Below, one piece after another: positions 41,639 to 51,850 of a stretch of 64,000 nt of DNA. The notes beneath the pieces are model-generated. The model had not been told where the DNA came from and made no database searches. It saw only the letters and a program-made list of their open reading frames with translations. The stretch lies in the NCBI RefSeq assembly GCF_032362555.1, contig NC_083525.1, forward strand, positions 853,501-917,500, read 5' to 3'. Origin of the DNA: Amyelois transitella. Taxonomy: Eukaryota > Arthropoda > Insecta > Lepidoptera > Pyralidae. Position numbers and translations under genes: made by a program. Numbering within the stretch: position 1 is the stretch's first letter; every line of letters begins with the position of its first letter.

Positions 41639-44525
41639 TATTAAAGTTTTTTACCAAAATACTCGAGGGCTTCGTACAAAGACACAAATATTTAAACGTA
41701 ATCTTTTATTAACATCTTTTGACATTGTTTCGCTGACAGAGACGTGGTTGCTTGAGGGTTTGGGAGACAGTGAGTTGTTTGATGATAGGTACGTAGTATT
41801 TAGACGGGATAGAAATTACGAAATGACTGGCGAAAAATATGGCGGCGGAACATTACTCGCCGTTCATAGGGACTTCGCAGCCATTGAACGACCTGAGTGG
41901 CGGTCATCTGCAGAGGATATTTGGGTGACAATTACGCTAAAAAATAACAATCTTAAAGAAAACATAAAACTACATGTTTGTACAATATACCTCTGCAAAG
42001 AAGCGCTTGGTAACTCTTTTAACATGCAGTTGAGTAATTTTTCAGAAAAGCTTTCGTCTATATTTGATACTTGCCCGAATGACTCGTTTTTAATATTAGG
42101 GGATTTTAATTTAAAAAATGTAGAATGGTGTGATGAAGGAAACTATCTGCGTCCTAGTGGGGTATCTGGGGTTTCTCAATTGTTATTTTTTGATACTCTG
42201 TCAGAATGTAACCTTAACCAATTTAATTATATTAGAAATTCCTCCTGTAATCGTATCCTGGACTATGTACTATCCAATGGGCCCGTAGTTGTCTCACACT
42301 GTGGGGATCCTCTGGTTCCTGAGGACCCACATCACAAATCGCTTGAGATCAAATTATCCTTCTTAACAAATGTTGTACTTAAGAGCAATCCTAGAATTAA
42401 ATTTGTGTACGAGAAAGCCGACTTTGAGGCAATAGTGAGTTCACTTAATGAAGTCGATTGGAAATTGTTGTTATATAATTGCTCCTTAGATGATGCTACG
42501 GATGCCTTCTATAATCACCTATATCGCTTGCGAGATTTATTTGTGCCTAGAAAAATAATTTCTTCAGGCAAATTTCCTGTCTGGTACACGTCCTCTTTAA
42601 AAAAATTACTTAAAGAAAAGCGTAAATACTTTATTAAGTTTAAAAAGTATAGAAATTTGAGTGACCGCGAAACTTTTAATCTTTTGAGAGAGAGGGCGAA
42701 AAGACTGGAAAAAGAATGCTATGATATGTATATTAAACGGTGCGAAGATACTATAATTGAGGAACCTAAATTATTCTGGTCTTTTATAAAATCTAATAGA
42801 CATGGTTCGAACTCTTTGCCTTCAACCATGTATCTTGAAGATCAATCAGCTGATACTAGTGATGATATTTCCAATCTTTTTGCTACATATTTCCATTCTA
42901 ATTTTCAAGACAATTCCACTGATTCTTCAAATTTTGTTCCTGCTGGTCATTTGCATGGATTTAATTCGATCTCGAATATTGAAATTGACACTGATTTTGT
43001 TCTCAAATCGTTAACAACTGTTGACATCTCTAAAGGTGCAGGGCCTGACCTGATTGATGCTAAATTTGTTGCTGGCTGTGCTGCTGGTTTATGTCATCCT
43101 TTATCGATTCTGTTTAGAAGGTCTATTGTTGAAGGGACTGTGCCTAAAATATGGAAGCAAGCATTTATTACTCCAGTACATAAAAATGGAAGCAAGAGTA
43201 ATATTAAAAATTATAGACCAATTTCTAAATTATGCATTTTCGTAAAAATTTTTGAGAAAATTATACATGATCAAGTGTACAATGCTTTGGCTTCATCATT
43301 TATCGAAGAGCAGCATGGTTTTCTAAGAAAGAGGTCGACTAACTCCAATCTTATTAGTTTTATTGATTATGTTACAGTTAATATGGAATCAGGTGGACAA
43401 GTGGACTCTGTGTTCACGGATTTTAGCAAGACATTCGATCGTATCGACCATGGAATCCTGCTAAAAAAACTTTACTTAGCCGGAATCCATGGAAACCTAT
43501 TTAGGTGGTTCAGCTCTTATATTGAAAACCGATCCCAAGCCGTAGCTATTAATGGCTCCCTATCTATTTGGAATGTGGTGCCTTCTGGGGTACCTCAAGG
43601 CTCATTATTAGGACCCTTACTTTTTAATATTTTCATAAATGATGTGCGCTCCTGCTTCTCAAACTCTCAGGTTCTCCTTTACGCGGATGATATGAAAATT
43701 TTCAGTAACATTTCTAGTGTGTCGGATTGTTTACTTCTTCAAGAGGATTTAAATAAATTTGCTGAATATTGCTCTAGTAATAAATTGGACTTAAACATTA
43801 ATAAATGCTACTATATTTCATTTACCAGAAAGACAAAACCGACGCATTACAATTATTGTTTATTAGGCAATGAACTAAAGAGAGTCGAAGAGATTCGGGA
43901 CTTAGGTATCATACATGATTCAAAATTAACATACGAAATTCATATCGATCACATAGTTAAAAAGGCCTCTAGATCTTTAGGATTTCTTAAAAGGTCGTGC
44001 TCTCAGTTCACTAATGTTAAACTGATAAAAATACTATACTGTGCCCTGGTTCGTAGCTCCCTCGAGTATTGCTCCCAAGTCTGGAATCCTCAGTACAATA
44101 TATATATTGATAGGCTTGAATCAATCCAAAGAAAATTTTTAAGGTACTTGCAATTTAAAACAAAGTGTTTTGATTCTTACTATAATTCTATGTGTTCAAG
44201 GTACCATTTTCTGCCATTATATATTCGCAGACAAACTGCCGATATTATGTTTTTAGTAAAAATTGCTCAAAGCCAGTTAGATACTCCATCTTTATTAAAT
44301 AAAATTTATTTGAAAGTGCCTACTAGAACTGTTAGGTTGCCCACATTTCTATATGTTCCATATAGTGCATGTAAATATAGACATAACTCTTTCTTTGTCA
44401 GATCTGCTATTGAGATAAATAAAATAGCTGCCCACCCAGATCTTGATTTATTCAATTCTAGTGTCAATAAATTTAAAAACACTTTATCTCAGGCATGGTT
44501 TAATGGTTCTCTCTCTGCAAGTTAG
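41628..44525 (+). CDS. Non-LTR ORF2: AP endonuclease and reverse transcriptase
   Basis: 965 residues from a GTG at 41628. The in-frame stop at 41613-41615 leaves no ATG before the conserved start (VFYQNTRGLRTK), and the first in-frame ATG falls at residue 66, inside the endonuclease. Endonuclease motifs: QNTRGL, SLTETW, LILGDFNL, then DPHH (residues of about 7-240). RT (about 440-760): [50 protein letters not shown] and the catalytic YADDMKIF. The C-terminal thumb region contains LGFLKRSCSQF and LEYCSQVWNPQ. The enzyme nicks target DNA and copies the element RNA in place. Initiation may use reinitiation after the overlapping upstream frame, or a non-AUG codon. Confidence 0.93.
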   Translation: MDSNIKVFYQNTRGLRTKTQIFKRNLLLTSFDIVSLTETWLLEGLGDSELFDDRYVVFRRDRNYEMTGEKYGGGTLLAVHRDFAAIERPEWRSSAEDIWVTITLKNNNLKENIKLHVCTIYLCKEALGNSFNMQLSNFSEKLSSIFDTCPNDSFLILGDFNLKNVEWCDEGNYLRPSGVSGVSQLLFFDTLSECNLNQFNYIRNSSCNRILDYVLSNGPVVVSHCGDPLVPEDPHHKSLEIKLSFLTNVVLKSNPRIKFVYEKADFEAIVSSLNEVDWKLLLYNCSLDDATDAFYNHLYRLRDLFVPRKIISSGKFPVWYTSSLKKLLKEKRKYFIKFKKYRNLSDRETFNLLRERAKRLEKECYDMYIKRCEDTIIEEPKLFWSFIKSNRHGSNSLPSTMYLEDQSADTSDDISNLFATYFHSNFQDNSTDSSNFVPAGHLHGFNSISNIEIDTDFVLKSLTTVDISKGAGPDLIDAKFVAGCAAGLCHPLSILFRRSIVEGTVPKIWKQAFITPVHKNGSKSNIKNYRPISKLCIFVKIFEKIIHDQVYNALASSFIEEQHGFLRKRSTNSNLISFIDYVTVNMESGGQVDSVFTDFSKTFDRIDHGILLKKLYLAGIHGNLFRWFSSYIENRSQAVAINGSLSIWNVVPSGVPQGSLLGPLLFNIFINDVRSCFSNSQVLLYADDMKIFSNISSVSDCLLLQEDLNKFAEYCSSNKLDLNINKCYYISFTRKTKPTHYNYCLLGNELKRVEEIRDLGIIHDSKLTYEIHIDHIVKKASRSLGFLKRSCSQFTNVKLIKILYCALVRSSLEYCSQVWNPQYNIYIDRLESIQRKFLRYLQFKTKCFDSYYNSMCSRYHFLPLYIRRQTADIMFLVKIAQSQLDTPSLLNKIYLKVPTRTVRLPTFLYVPYSACKYRHNSFFVRSAIEINKIAAHPDLDLFNSSVNKFKNTLSQAWFNGSLSAS

Positions 44526-44745
44526 GTGTTCTCCTTGTGTGATATATCTCTTTTTTTTCTGATTTCTCTCTTTTTTATGTTAGTTTTTTCCCCCTAAATT
44601 TTTCTTTCCTTCTCTTTCAGACAAGCTGCTTAGTTACTCATATGCGAGAACATGTTAATGGTCATTTGTTGTTTATTTCTTTGTTTATCTAGTTATGTAA
44701 GACTGTTTGTTCTCCAAAGAAAATAAAATAAAATAAAATAAAATA

Positions 44746-44798
44746 GTAACACAAGTCTCGAACTTACTTCGAGGCTAACTCAATCAGTGTAGTGTGTA
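44746..44798 (+). repeat. SINE-T, 3' part right of the retrotransposon
   Basis: 'gtaacacaagtctcgaactt' then 'gaggctaactcaatcagtgt'. Its end lies 45 bp from the GPN3 stop codon. Confidence 0.9.
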
Positions 44799-44842
44799 GC
44801 AAATATAAATAAAAAGCAAAAAAAATACATCAAACATTTTAA

Positions 44843-47580
44843 TCAATCGTAATTACTATCATTTTCGTCCGGATCCGCCTCTTCAAAGTCCCTGACCTTA
44901 ACATCAGCGTCTTCTGCGTATTGTAGAATGTTGTCTATGGTTAACAGTATATTCTCTATGCTCTCTTCCTCCTTTATGTTGAGTGGGTAGAACCTGACTA
45001 GACTGTAATTCTCTATGACATCCCCTATCGCCTCTGTGAGTTTCGCGTATTTTTCGTGCCATTTTGAATTGCCGTTTCTCATTTCTGCTAGCAGTATGTG
45101 GGGGTCTGGGTCCAGGTAACTGGGGGGGGGGAAAAATATAACATTAATGTTATTATAATTATGTGTATGCTGCCCACCCGGTTCCAGGATTTTACCTTTC
45201 ACTACCCAAAGGTTGGCTGGAAGAGATTGCTCAGCGATAAGTCCGCCTTTGTTCAACATATAATGTATGTTTCTACTACATATGTATTTTTTATGAGCAA
45301 CAAAGATAATTTGTATTGTATTGTGTCACATTACTATTTTTTTATAACTAGCTATTGCCTCCGGCTTCGCTCACGGTCATTGTTGTTGATTTCATTTCCT
45401 GGATAAGAGGTATGTTTTTCTTACTGCGAGACTAAAGTAGGTTTGTATGAAAAGTTGAGGGCAATTTTATCAATCTACATACATTCACGTCACGTCTTTA
45501 TCCCTAACGAGGTAGACAGAGCCAAAAGTCTAGGAAAGACTTGATGGCTCGATGATGGAATTGAGATTCAAATTGTTACATTTAGCTAGGAGTCCCATCG
45601 CCTAAAAGAGTATAACAAATATACAAACTCACTTGTCAATTTGACTCCTAGCTGATTTACTGAGCAGGTCCATCTTCGTGAGGATATTGACGTGCGGCAG
45701 CTCCAAGTTCACCATCACGCTGAGGGCCGCCATGGTGCCTGGAAACATTGATTAGCTAGGTATATCGCAGGGTTTTTACTGATATGGGATTTTTTTCTTT
45801 TTCTCATAAACATATCCCTTATTTTTGGCGATGGGCTAGCGACCTGTCACTACTTGATTCTCAATTCTATCATAAAGCTATACATTTGAATGTGGCCTGT
45901 CAGTCTTTTCAAGGCTGTCGGCTCTGTCTACCCGTCAAGGAATAGAGACGTGACCATATATATGTATGTATGTATCATGAAAAATTTTCACTGTTAAAAA
46001 GGTATTAATGTCTGCGGGTGTTACAGGTTTCAGGCTATGTATGTACTACCTGTGAACCGTCTCTAGTATACATACATACATAAGGTCACGTCTATATCCC
46101 TTGCGGTGTAGACAGAGCCAACAGTCTTGCAAAGACTGAATGGCCACGTTCAGCTATTTGGCTAAATGATAGAATTGAGATTCAAGTAGTGGCAGGTTGC
46201 TAGCCCATCGCCTAAAAAAGACTCCCAAGTTGGTAAGCCTATCCCTTTGTCGCCTTTTACGACATCCATGGGAAAGAGACGGAGTGGTCCTTTTCTTTTT
46301 TGTATTGGTGCCGGGAACCACACGGCACTCTCTAGTATAATAGAAAGAATTAACATTTACCTGACAGGAACTTAGCACCGTCAATCATAAACTGTGAATC
46401 GATCATGAACACAACGCAAATCCGAAAGTTCCACCGTTCCAGGGCTTCCACGAGCCTCTTCATCACGGGCAGGTGTGTGTACAGCTCTATCTGTCCCGGG
46501 CAGTCGAATAGGATGTAGTCGTCGTTCAGGTCTCCTAGTTGGGTCTCTAGCCAATCTAGGTTTTCTAAGAGAGTTCTGGAATAGACCGATAAATATTATT
46601 TTAATCTCGCCAAGAGCAAATAGGTTATCTTAAAACTAAAGTACACTATTCCTGTGCCAAATTTCAACGTAATTATTTTTACATATACTATATACATTGC
46701 CATTATAACAACTATAAATATAAATACATACTTTTTCTATTTATTAGAATGAAAATTGTTTTTGCCGCACTGAAACATTTACACTGAATGAAGTATATTG
46801 TATAGGTTTATAGGATCTAATCTAGAGTTGTGTGCGGCTTGTACATTGTAAGTACTTACATAAATCCATATACAATAAGAAAAAAAACTCAAGAACACTA
46901 AAATAACCCACGAGAACAGTTTCCACCTTTTTTTATCATCAAAAAAATAAATAAATCAACAAAGTCTTACTCCAAACAGAAGACAAGTCCGCCATTAGGC
47001 CCAAACTTCAACTCATCATCTTCCATCGCATCGCTCAAATGTATCAGCCCCCGGATATCCACGATCGGGTCGTAGGAAAAGTGTTCCGCAGCAGGATCCA
47101 AGTTAACTACATCTATTAGGCGGTTTGTGGTGCTGGCATGTTTCACCATAGTTGAGCAATATGTGGACTAAAACACAAAAAAAATCATATGTAAAAAAAT
47201 ATATTACATTTTTATCTTTTAGATTCTACTACGAGTTCTTAAAACATACAAACATAAACATAATTATGTCTTCATCCCTTATGGGGTACAGAGCAAACAG
47301 TCTTGAAAAAGACTGAAATTCCACGTTCAGCTGTATGGTGATGATGGAATTGAAATTCAAATAGATAATAATGTAGAATAGGAAATTTTCAGACACTTGG
47401 ATCAACAACAAACAATATTTTAAATATAAAAAGTTACTACTTTAAAAACATGATTAATTTTAACTCTATGCACGACTGCATAGAGTTCAATTAATCATGT
47501 TTTTAAATTCACTAAGAAATATAATTGGGGATTACCTTGCCACTTCCTGCGGGTCCAACAACAAATTGTGCGTATCGCAT
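44843..47580 (-). CDS. Gpn3: GPN-loop GTPase 3, five exons
   Basis: With GPN1, this small GTPase assists assembly and nuclear import of RNA polymerase II. Exons on the minus strand: 47536-47580, 46971-47167, 46361-46575, 45633-45738 and 44843-45119. They total 840 nt (279 residues; human 284), with all phases consistent. Motifs: P-loop GPAGSGKST (residues 9-17), [11 protein letters not shown] (35-45), the family-defining GPN loop FGPNGG (70-75), [14 protein letters not shown] in exon 3 and TKMDLLSK in exon 4. The C-terminus is acidic ([13 protein letters not shown]). The exon 5 acceptor has an all-C tract (ten G's on the plus strand from 45122). The last exon ends 45 bp from a SINE/LINE insertion, so the 3'UTR is short or runs into the repeat. 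Confidence 0.96.
45476..45615 (-). repeat. Family B fragment, GPN3 intron 4
   Basis: From 'tacattcacgtcacgtcttt' to 'ccatcgcctaaaagag'. A short 'agctattgcctccggcttcg' family C-like piece lies at 45350-45420. Confidence 0.65.
45820..45975 (+). repeat. Family B, 5'-truncated, GPN3 intron 3
   Basis: From 'ggcgatgggctagcgacctg' to 'tatatatgtatgtatgtat'. Confidence 0.75.
46066..46328 (-). repeat. Family B, full length, GPN3 intron 3
   Basis: From 'atacatacataaggtcacgt' to 'ccacacggcac', about 30 bp from exon 3. Confidence 0.85.
47240..47365 (-). repeat. Family B fragment, GPN3 intron 1
   Basis: 'cttcatcccttatggggtac' through 'ggaattgaaattcaaatag'. Confidence 0.65.
47441..47507. repeat. Long hairpin in GPN3 intron 1
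   Basis: Arms 47441-47472 and 47477-47507 pair as 19 bp (tttaaaaacatgattaatt), a small internal mismatch (tt against c), then 11 bp (aactctatgca), with a 4-nt loop (cgac). Confidence 0.9.
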
Positions 47581-48489
47581 GGTTTTTCCAAAAAAATTAC
47601 TTAAGCTCGAGCTAAAGGTTATATTTACATCCCTGTATTTTGTGAACTGCACGTTTTTTATAAGTAAAAAATTTCACAACCAATTACCAATTAGATTCAC
47701 AAAAACCATAGAATATCCTACAAGAACAATCAATACATGCCTATTATGGGATTTTCTCAAAAATTATCCTTGTTTTTGTTGTGTTTATTGTTGCCATTTG
47801 CCAATTTTATTTACACCGTATATAGTAAATATATTTTACAATGTTTTTTACAAACCTTTGTTTTTGCTATAAAGTATATATTACAAAATATAATTTTCAA
47901 TTGAACTTATTTAAGGGTTTTTGTTTATTTTCACGGGTTTTTCAATAAATGGTTTAAAATTTTTATGTAGCAAGAAGTGGTAACATTATGAAGATTTGAC
48001 TTTGACACGTGACATTTTTACATATGACGGTGACTTTGACGGTTACATTTTCTTTTTTTTTTGACTCATTAACCAATTACATATGTCGAAACTCTAAGAC
48101 ATTACCACACTTGGCACGGTTACTATTTTATTTTTACATACCTACATACCATAGATACATAGGTACAAGTACAAAATATTTCTTTCCCGGAGGGATGCAC
48201 TGACTGTATCTTTCCACTTGCCACGATCCCTGCGTATTTCTTTCCGTTATTCCACATTCATATCTCTCTTCATATAAGCTCGTCGGTTTTGGTTTTTTAT
48301 TTCAACGACATACAAAAATATACAACTGGCCGAAAATAGTATTATTTATTTTATTTTAAAATTATTTAGCTCGACAATTCATTCTACAACAATTGAAGTT
48401 TGACTGTTGAAATTGTAAGTAATAATTACAAGTGTTCTTGCCTTTATTTAAATCCAAGTTTATTCTGTTTGTTTCATGAATTGTGCACC
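47581..48489. promoter_or_regulatory. Divergent GPN3-Hsp70 intergenic region
   Basis: 909 bp, AT-rich, between the two ATGs. Contains a LINE-A fragment (48172-48292, minus: 'tttccacttgccacgatccc'). I see no clear heat-shock element (inverted nGAAn units) in the last 300 bp before the Hsp70 ATG, and no strong TATA box. Confidence 0.5.
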
Positions 48490-50373
48490 ATGCCAGCAAT
48501 TGGCATAGATTTGGGTACGACTTATTCTTGCGTAGGGGTCTTCCAACATGGTAATGTGGACATCATAGCCAATGAAATGGGTAATAGAACCACTCCATCC
48601 TATGTCGCATTCACTGACACCGAACGTCTTATCGGAGATGCTGCAAAGAACCAAGTGGCTATGAATCCAAATAACACAATTTTTGATGCCAAACGCTTGA
48701 TTGGCAGGAAGTATGATGATCCGAAAATACAGCAAGATCTGAAACACTGGCCCTTCAAGGTAGTAAACGAAGATGGAAAGCCGAAAATAGAAGTGGCGTT
48801 CAAAGGCAAGAAGAAGAGGTTTACTCCTGAAGAGATTAGTAGCATGGTACTCACCAAAATGAAGGACATTGCTGAAAGTTATCTAGGTGGATCGGTGAAG
48901 GATGCCGTGATAACAGTCCCGGCTTATTTTAACGATTCGCAAAGACAAGCGACTAAAGACGCAGGAGCTATTGCTGGACTTAATGTTCTTCGTATCATCA
49001 ATGAGCCCACAGCAGCTGCTTTGGCATATGGACTTGACAAAGACCTAAAGGGTGAACGGAACGTTTTAATTTTTGACCTGGGTGGTGGTACGTTTGACGT
49101 TTCAATTCTCACCATCGACGAGGGGTCCCTATTCGAAGTTAAAGCAACGGCCGGTGATACTCATCTTGGTGGAGAGGACTTTGATAACAGAGTTGTTAAT
49201 TATCTAGCAGACGAATTCAAAAGAAAGCATAAGAAAGACTTGAGGAATAATCCCAAAGCATTGCGTAGACTGCGCACCGCTGCTGAACGAGCCAAACGTA
49301 CTTTGTCTGCAAGTACAGAAGCTTCTATCGAAATAGACGCTTTGTATGAAGGCATAGACTTCTTTTCCCGTTTATCGAGGGCTAGGTTCGAGGAACTGAA
49401 TGCCGACCTTTTCAGAGTAACTCTAGAGCCTGTTGAAAAAGCCCTCAAAGATGCAAAGTTTGATAAATCATCCATTCATGATATTGTATTGGTTGGTGGG
49501 TCAACTCGAATTCCCCAAATTCAGAATTTACTTCAAAACTTCTTTAATGGTAAGAAGCTAAATTTGTCTATAAACCCTGACGAGGCTGTTGCTTATGGTG
49601 CGGCTGTGCAGGCAGCTATCCTTAGCGGGAACCGTCATTCAAGGATTCAAGACGTTCTTTTGGTGGATGTTACTCCACTATCGCTTGGCATTGAGACTGC
49701 TGGTGGGGTAATGACAAATATAGTAGATCGAAACGCAAAGATACCATGCAAGCATTCCCAAACGTTCACCACTTATTCTGATAACCAATCAGCCGTCACC
49801 ATTCAAGTTTACGAAGGTGAAAGGGCTATGACTAGAGATAATAACTTATTGGGAACGTTTGATTTGACTGGTATACCGCCAGCTCCACGTGGAGTTCCTC
49901 AGATAGACGTCACATTTGATCTTGACGCAAACGGAATTCTCAATGTTTCCGCCAAAGACAATAGCACTGGGAAGAGTAAGAATATCGTCATAAAGAATGA
50001 TAAAGGCAGACTGTCTAAAGATGAGATAGATCGCATGTTATCTGATGCTGAGAAGTATAAAGATGATGACGAGAGACAAAAGGAGAAGATAGCAGCTCGT
50101 AATAAATTGGAATCGTATGCTTTTAGTGTTAAACAAGCAGTTGATGGTTGCAATGGGAAGCTGAGTGAAGCAGAGTGTTCTAATTTGAGACGGAAATGTG
50201 ACGATGTATTGAAATGGCTGGAGAGTAATAGCTTGGCGGAAACAGATGAGTTTGAGCATAAGTATAAGGAGTTAAATGGGGTTTGTGCTCCGGCAATGAG
50301 AAAACTGCACTCGTCTGGTTCTGCTGGCAAGAAAGGAAGCTCTGACGGGCCGGTTATTGAAGAGGTGGATTAG
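48490..50373 (+). CDS. Hsp70: Cytosolic heat shock protein 70, intronless
   Basis: An ATP-dependent chaperone of the cytosol and nucleus that binds exposed hydrophobic peptides with J-domain and nucleotide-exchange partners. 627 residues from the ATG at 48490 ([16 protein letters not shown]). The same frame is open upstream to 48400, but only this ATG gives the family N-terminus. Nucleotide-binding signatures: IDLGTTYS (residues 6-13), [12 protein letters not shown] (194-205) and [16 protein letters not shown] (about 332-347). The substrate-binding domain is typical ([14 protein letters not shown]), and the C-terminus EEVD marks the cytosolic class that binds TPR co-chaperones. It is about 20-25 residues shorter than usual and lacks GGMP repeats before EEVD. 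The absence of introns fits a stress-inducible or retro-derived Hsp70. A possible poly(A) signal ATTAAA is at about 50633. Confidence 0.97.
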   Translation: MPAIGIDLGTTYSCVGVFQHGNVDIIANEMGNRTTPSYVAFTDTERLIGDAAKNQVAMNPNNTIFDAKRLIGRKYDDPKIQQDLKHWPFKVVNEDGKPKIEVAFKGKKKRFTPEEISSMVLTKMKDIAESYLGGSVKDAVITVPAYFNDSQRQATKDAGAIAGLNVLRIINEPTAAALAYGLDKDLKGERNVLIFDLGGGTFDVSILTIDEGSLFEVKATAGDTHLGGEDFDNRVVNYLADEFKRKHKKDLRNNPKALRRLRTAAERAKRTLSASTEASIEIDALYEGIDFFSRLSRARFEELNADLFRVTLEPVEKALKDAKFDKSSIHDIVLVGGSTRIPQIQNLLQNFFNGKKLNLSINPDEAVAYGAAVQAAILSGNRHSRIQDVLLVDVTPLSLGIETAGGVMTNIVDRNAKIPCKHSQTFTTYSDNQSAVTIQVYEGERAMTRDNNLLGTFDLTGIPPAPRGVPQIDVTFDLDANGILNVSAKDNSTGKSKNIVIKNDKGRLSKDEIDRMLSDAEKYKDDDERQKEKIAARNKLESYAFSVKQAVDGCNGKLSEAECSNLRRKCDDVLKWLESNSLAETDEFEHKYKELNGVCAPAMRKLHSSGSAGKKGSSDGPVIEEVD

Positions 50374-51850
50374 TTCTTTAATTTAATGTCAAAATTTAAT
50401 CTTGTTTGTTCGTTGAAGTAATTATAATTCTTGTCTTTAAATCGTGTGTTATCTTGATTCCCATGTCCTTTTAGATTCATAGTACTATAAGTACAATTTA
50501 ATAGGTATATAGGTAGTTGCGTTCTTCAATAGTATGCGTTAAATCCATTTAATTGTTTGTTGCAGGCCGTGGCTTTTTTAAAACTTTTACTGTTAGTGCT
50601 CCAGCGAGAACATTGATCGGAGCCATAGTCTATTAAAGTTTAACAAAAGAAAATCGTTTATTGCTCTTAGTCTATGCCTTTAGACAGTTACTTTATACAG
50701 AATCTGTACACATAAATGTCACGTCTTTATCGCTTACAAGGTAGACAGAGCAAGTCTATTGTTAATGGGCACTTTGTCTAGTTAATATTGGCGCCTCTTA
50801 TAAAGTTGCCATAAGTATTCCGTTTTGATATCTGGTTAAGTCTTTCTTCAACTAGAGACTTTGGATGGTTGTGAAGTTCAGTTTGTTGAAGAAAACGCCG
50901 CAGTGCCGTTTGTTACCGCTTCTTATACACTGACGCTTTGGAAGCGGTAGTAAACCAGACCAGACCCAGAATATCACAAAGGCTACTGATAGGGTTCCCA
51001 TACGGACGAAGTCGCGGGCGGCTTCTAGTTTTAACATAAAGTTATCTGTTCTTATTTTAGCGTAGGCTACCAGAATTGGTAGCTGTAGCAATATACCCAT
51101 CCACCCACCACATGGAGGTCGTAAAATGCGACCAAGGGAAACTTGGGATTCTAATTTAGGCGATGGGCTAGCAACATGTCACTATTTGAATCTTAATTCT
51201 ATCATTAAGCCAAACAGCTGAACGTGGCCTATCAGTATTTTTAAGACTGTTAGCTCTGTACTCCATAAGAGATATAGACGTGATATGTATGTATAAGCAG
51301 TGGTTCAGTTGTTAGTCTGGTATCCCCAGTGCCAGGGAAATTTTTGGATAGCAGTAGTTCGTTGGATTTGAGCGGTGGTCGAATGAGTAAGGTGCCCGGT
51401 TAAAATGCGTATGGCACAAAAAAGGCACAGGTTCGAATGGACATGTACCAATGACTATTTTCGAAGTTATGCATATTAGTTTAAATACTAAGCGATGCTC
51501 TTACGGTGAGGGAAAACATCGTGAGGAAACCTGCACATTCACGCAACTGGATGTGTAACCATGATCGATCCAATATGGGTTAGGTTCTCTTGTAATGGTT
51601 GCGGAGGTCGGACGGGAATCGCTTCGTGTAAAAACCGTACTCAGCTAATCCAGGATCCATGGTCAATAGTTTACTCCGAGCTCCTCTCCAGATTAGTAAG
51701 GTTGCAACCGGGACTGAAGTCAGGAGGAAGGAGGGTAGTTTGGTGGATATAAATAATCGACTATGAGAGGTATGTAAATAAGAAGCAGTAAAACAAACAT
51801 TGATTAGCAATTTCTTTATTTTTAATTTAATAACTTTAGAAATTGTTCGG
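50374..51850. other. Hsp70-cut intergenic repeats
   Basis: Hsp70 3'UTR, then a family B fragment (50705-50760), family D (50880-50960), family C' (50940-51030, minus), family B (51110-51290, plus) and SINE-E (51365-51740). No gene was seen. Confidence 0.6.
51365..51740 (+). repeat. SINE-E, near full length
   Basis: The tRNA-like head includes 'ggcacaggttcgaatgg', followed by 'gtgaggaaacctgcacattc', 'cgtgtaaaaaccgtactcag' and 'cgagctcctctccag'. Confidence 0.75.

Larger units (their letters stand above)
39591..44745 (+). mobile_element. Full-length non-LTR retrotransposon (CR1/Jockey group)
   Basis: A 5155-bp element flanked by a 4-bp duplication GTAA (39587-39590 and 44746-44749). It ends in (AAATA)n and is nested in a SINE-T copy. 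It has a short 5'UTR (39591-39677), ORF1, a long inter-ORF segment with an extra open frame, ORF2 (endonuclease and RT) and a 3'UTR (44526-44720). The complete 5' end and nearly intact frames point to a young insertion. The exact clade (CR1, Daphne or Jockey) needs an RT tree. Confidence 0.92.

Noticed and set aside
48460-50330. Minus-strand frames opposite Hsp70
   Set aside because: Antisense shadows of a conserved coding region without their own start context or family match.
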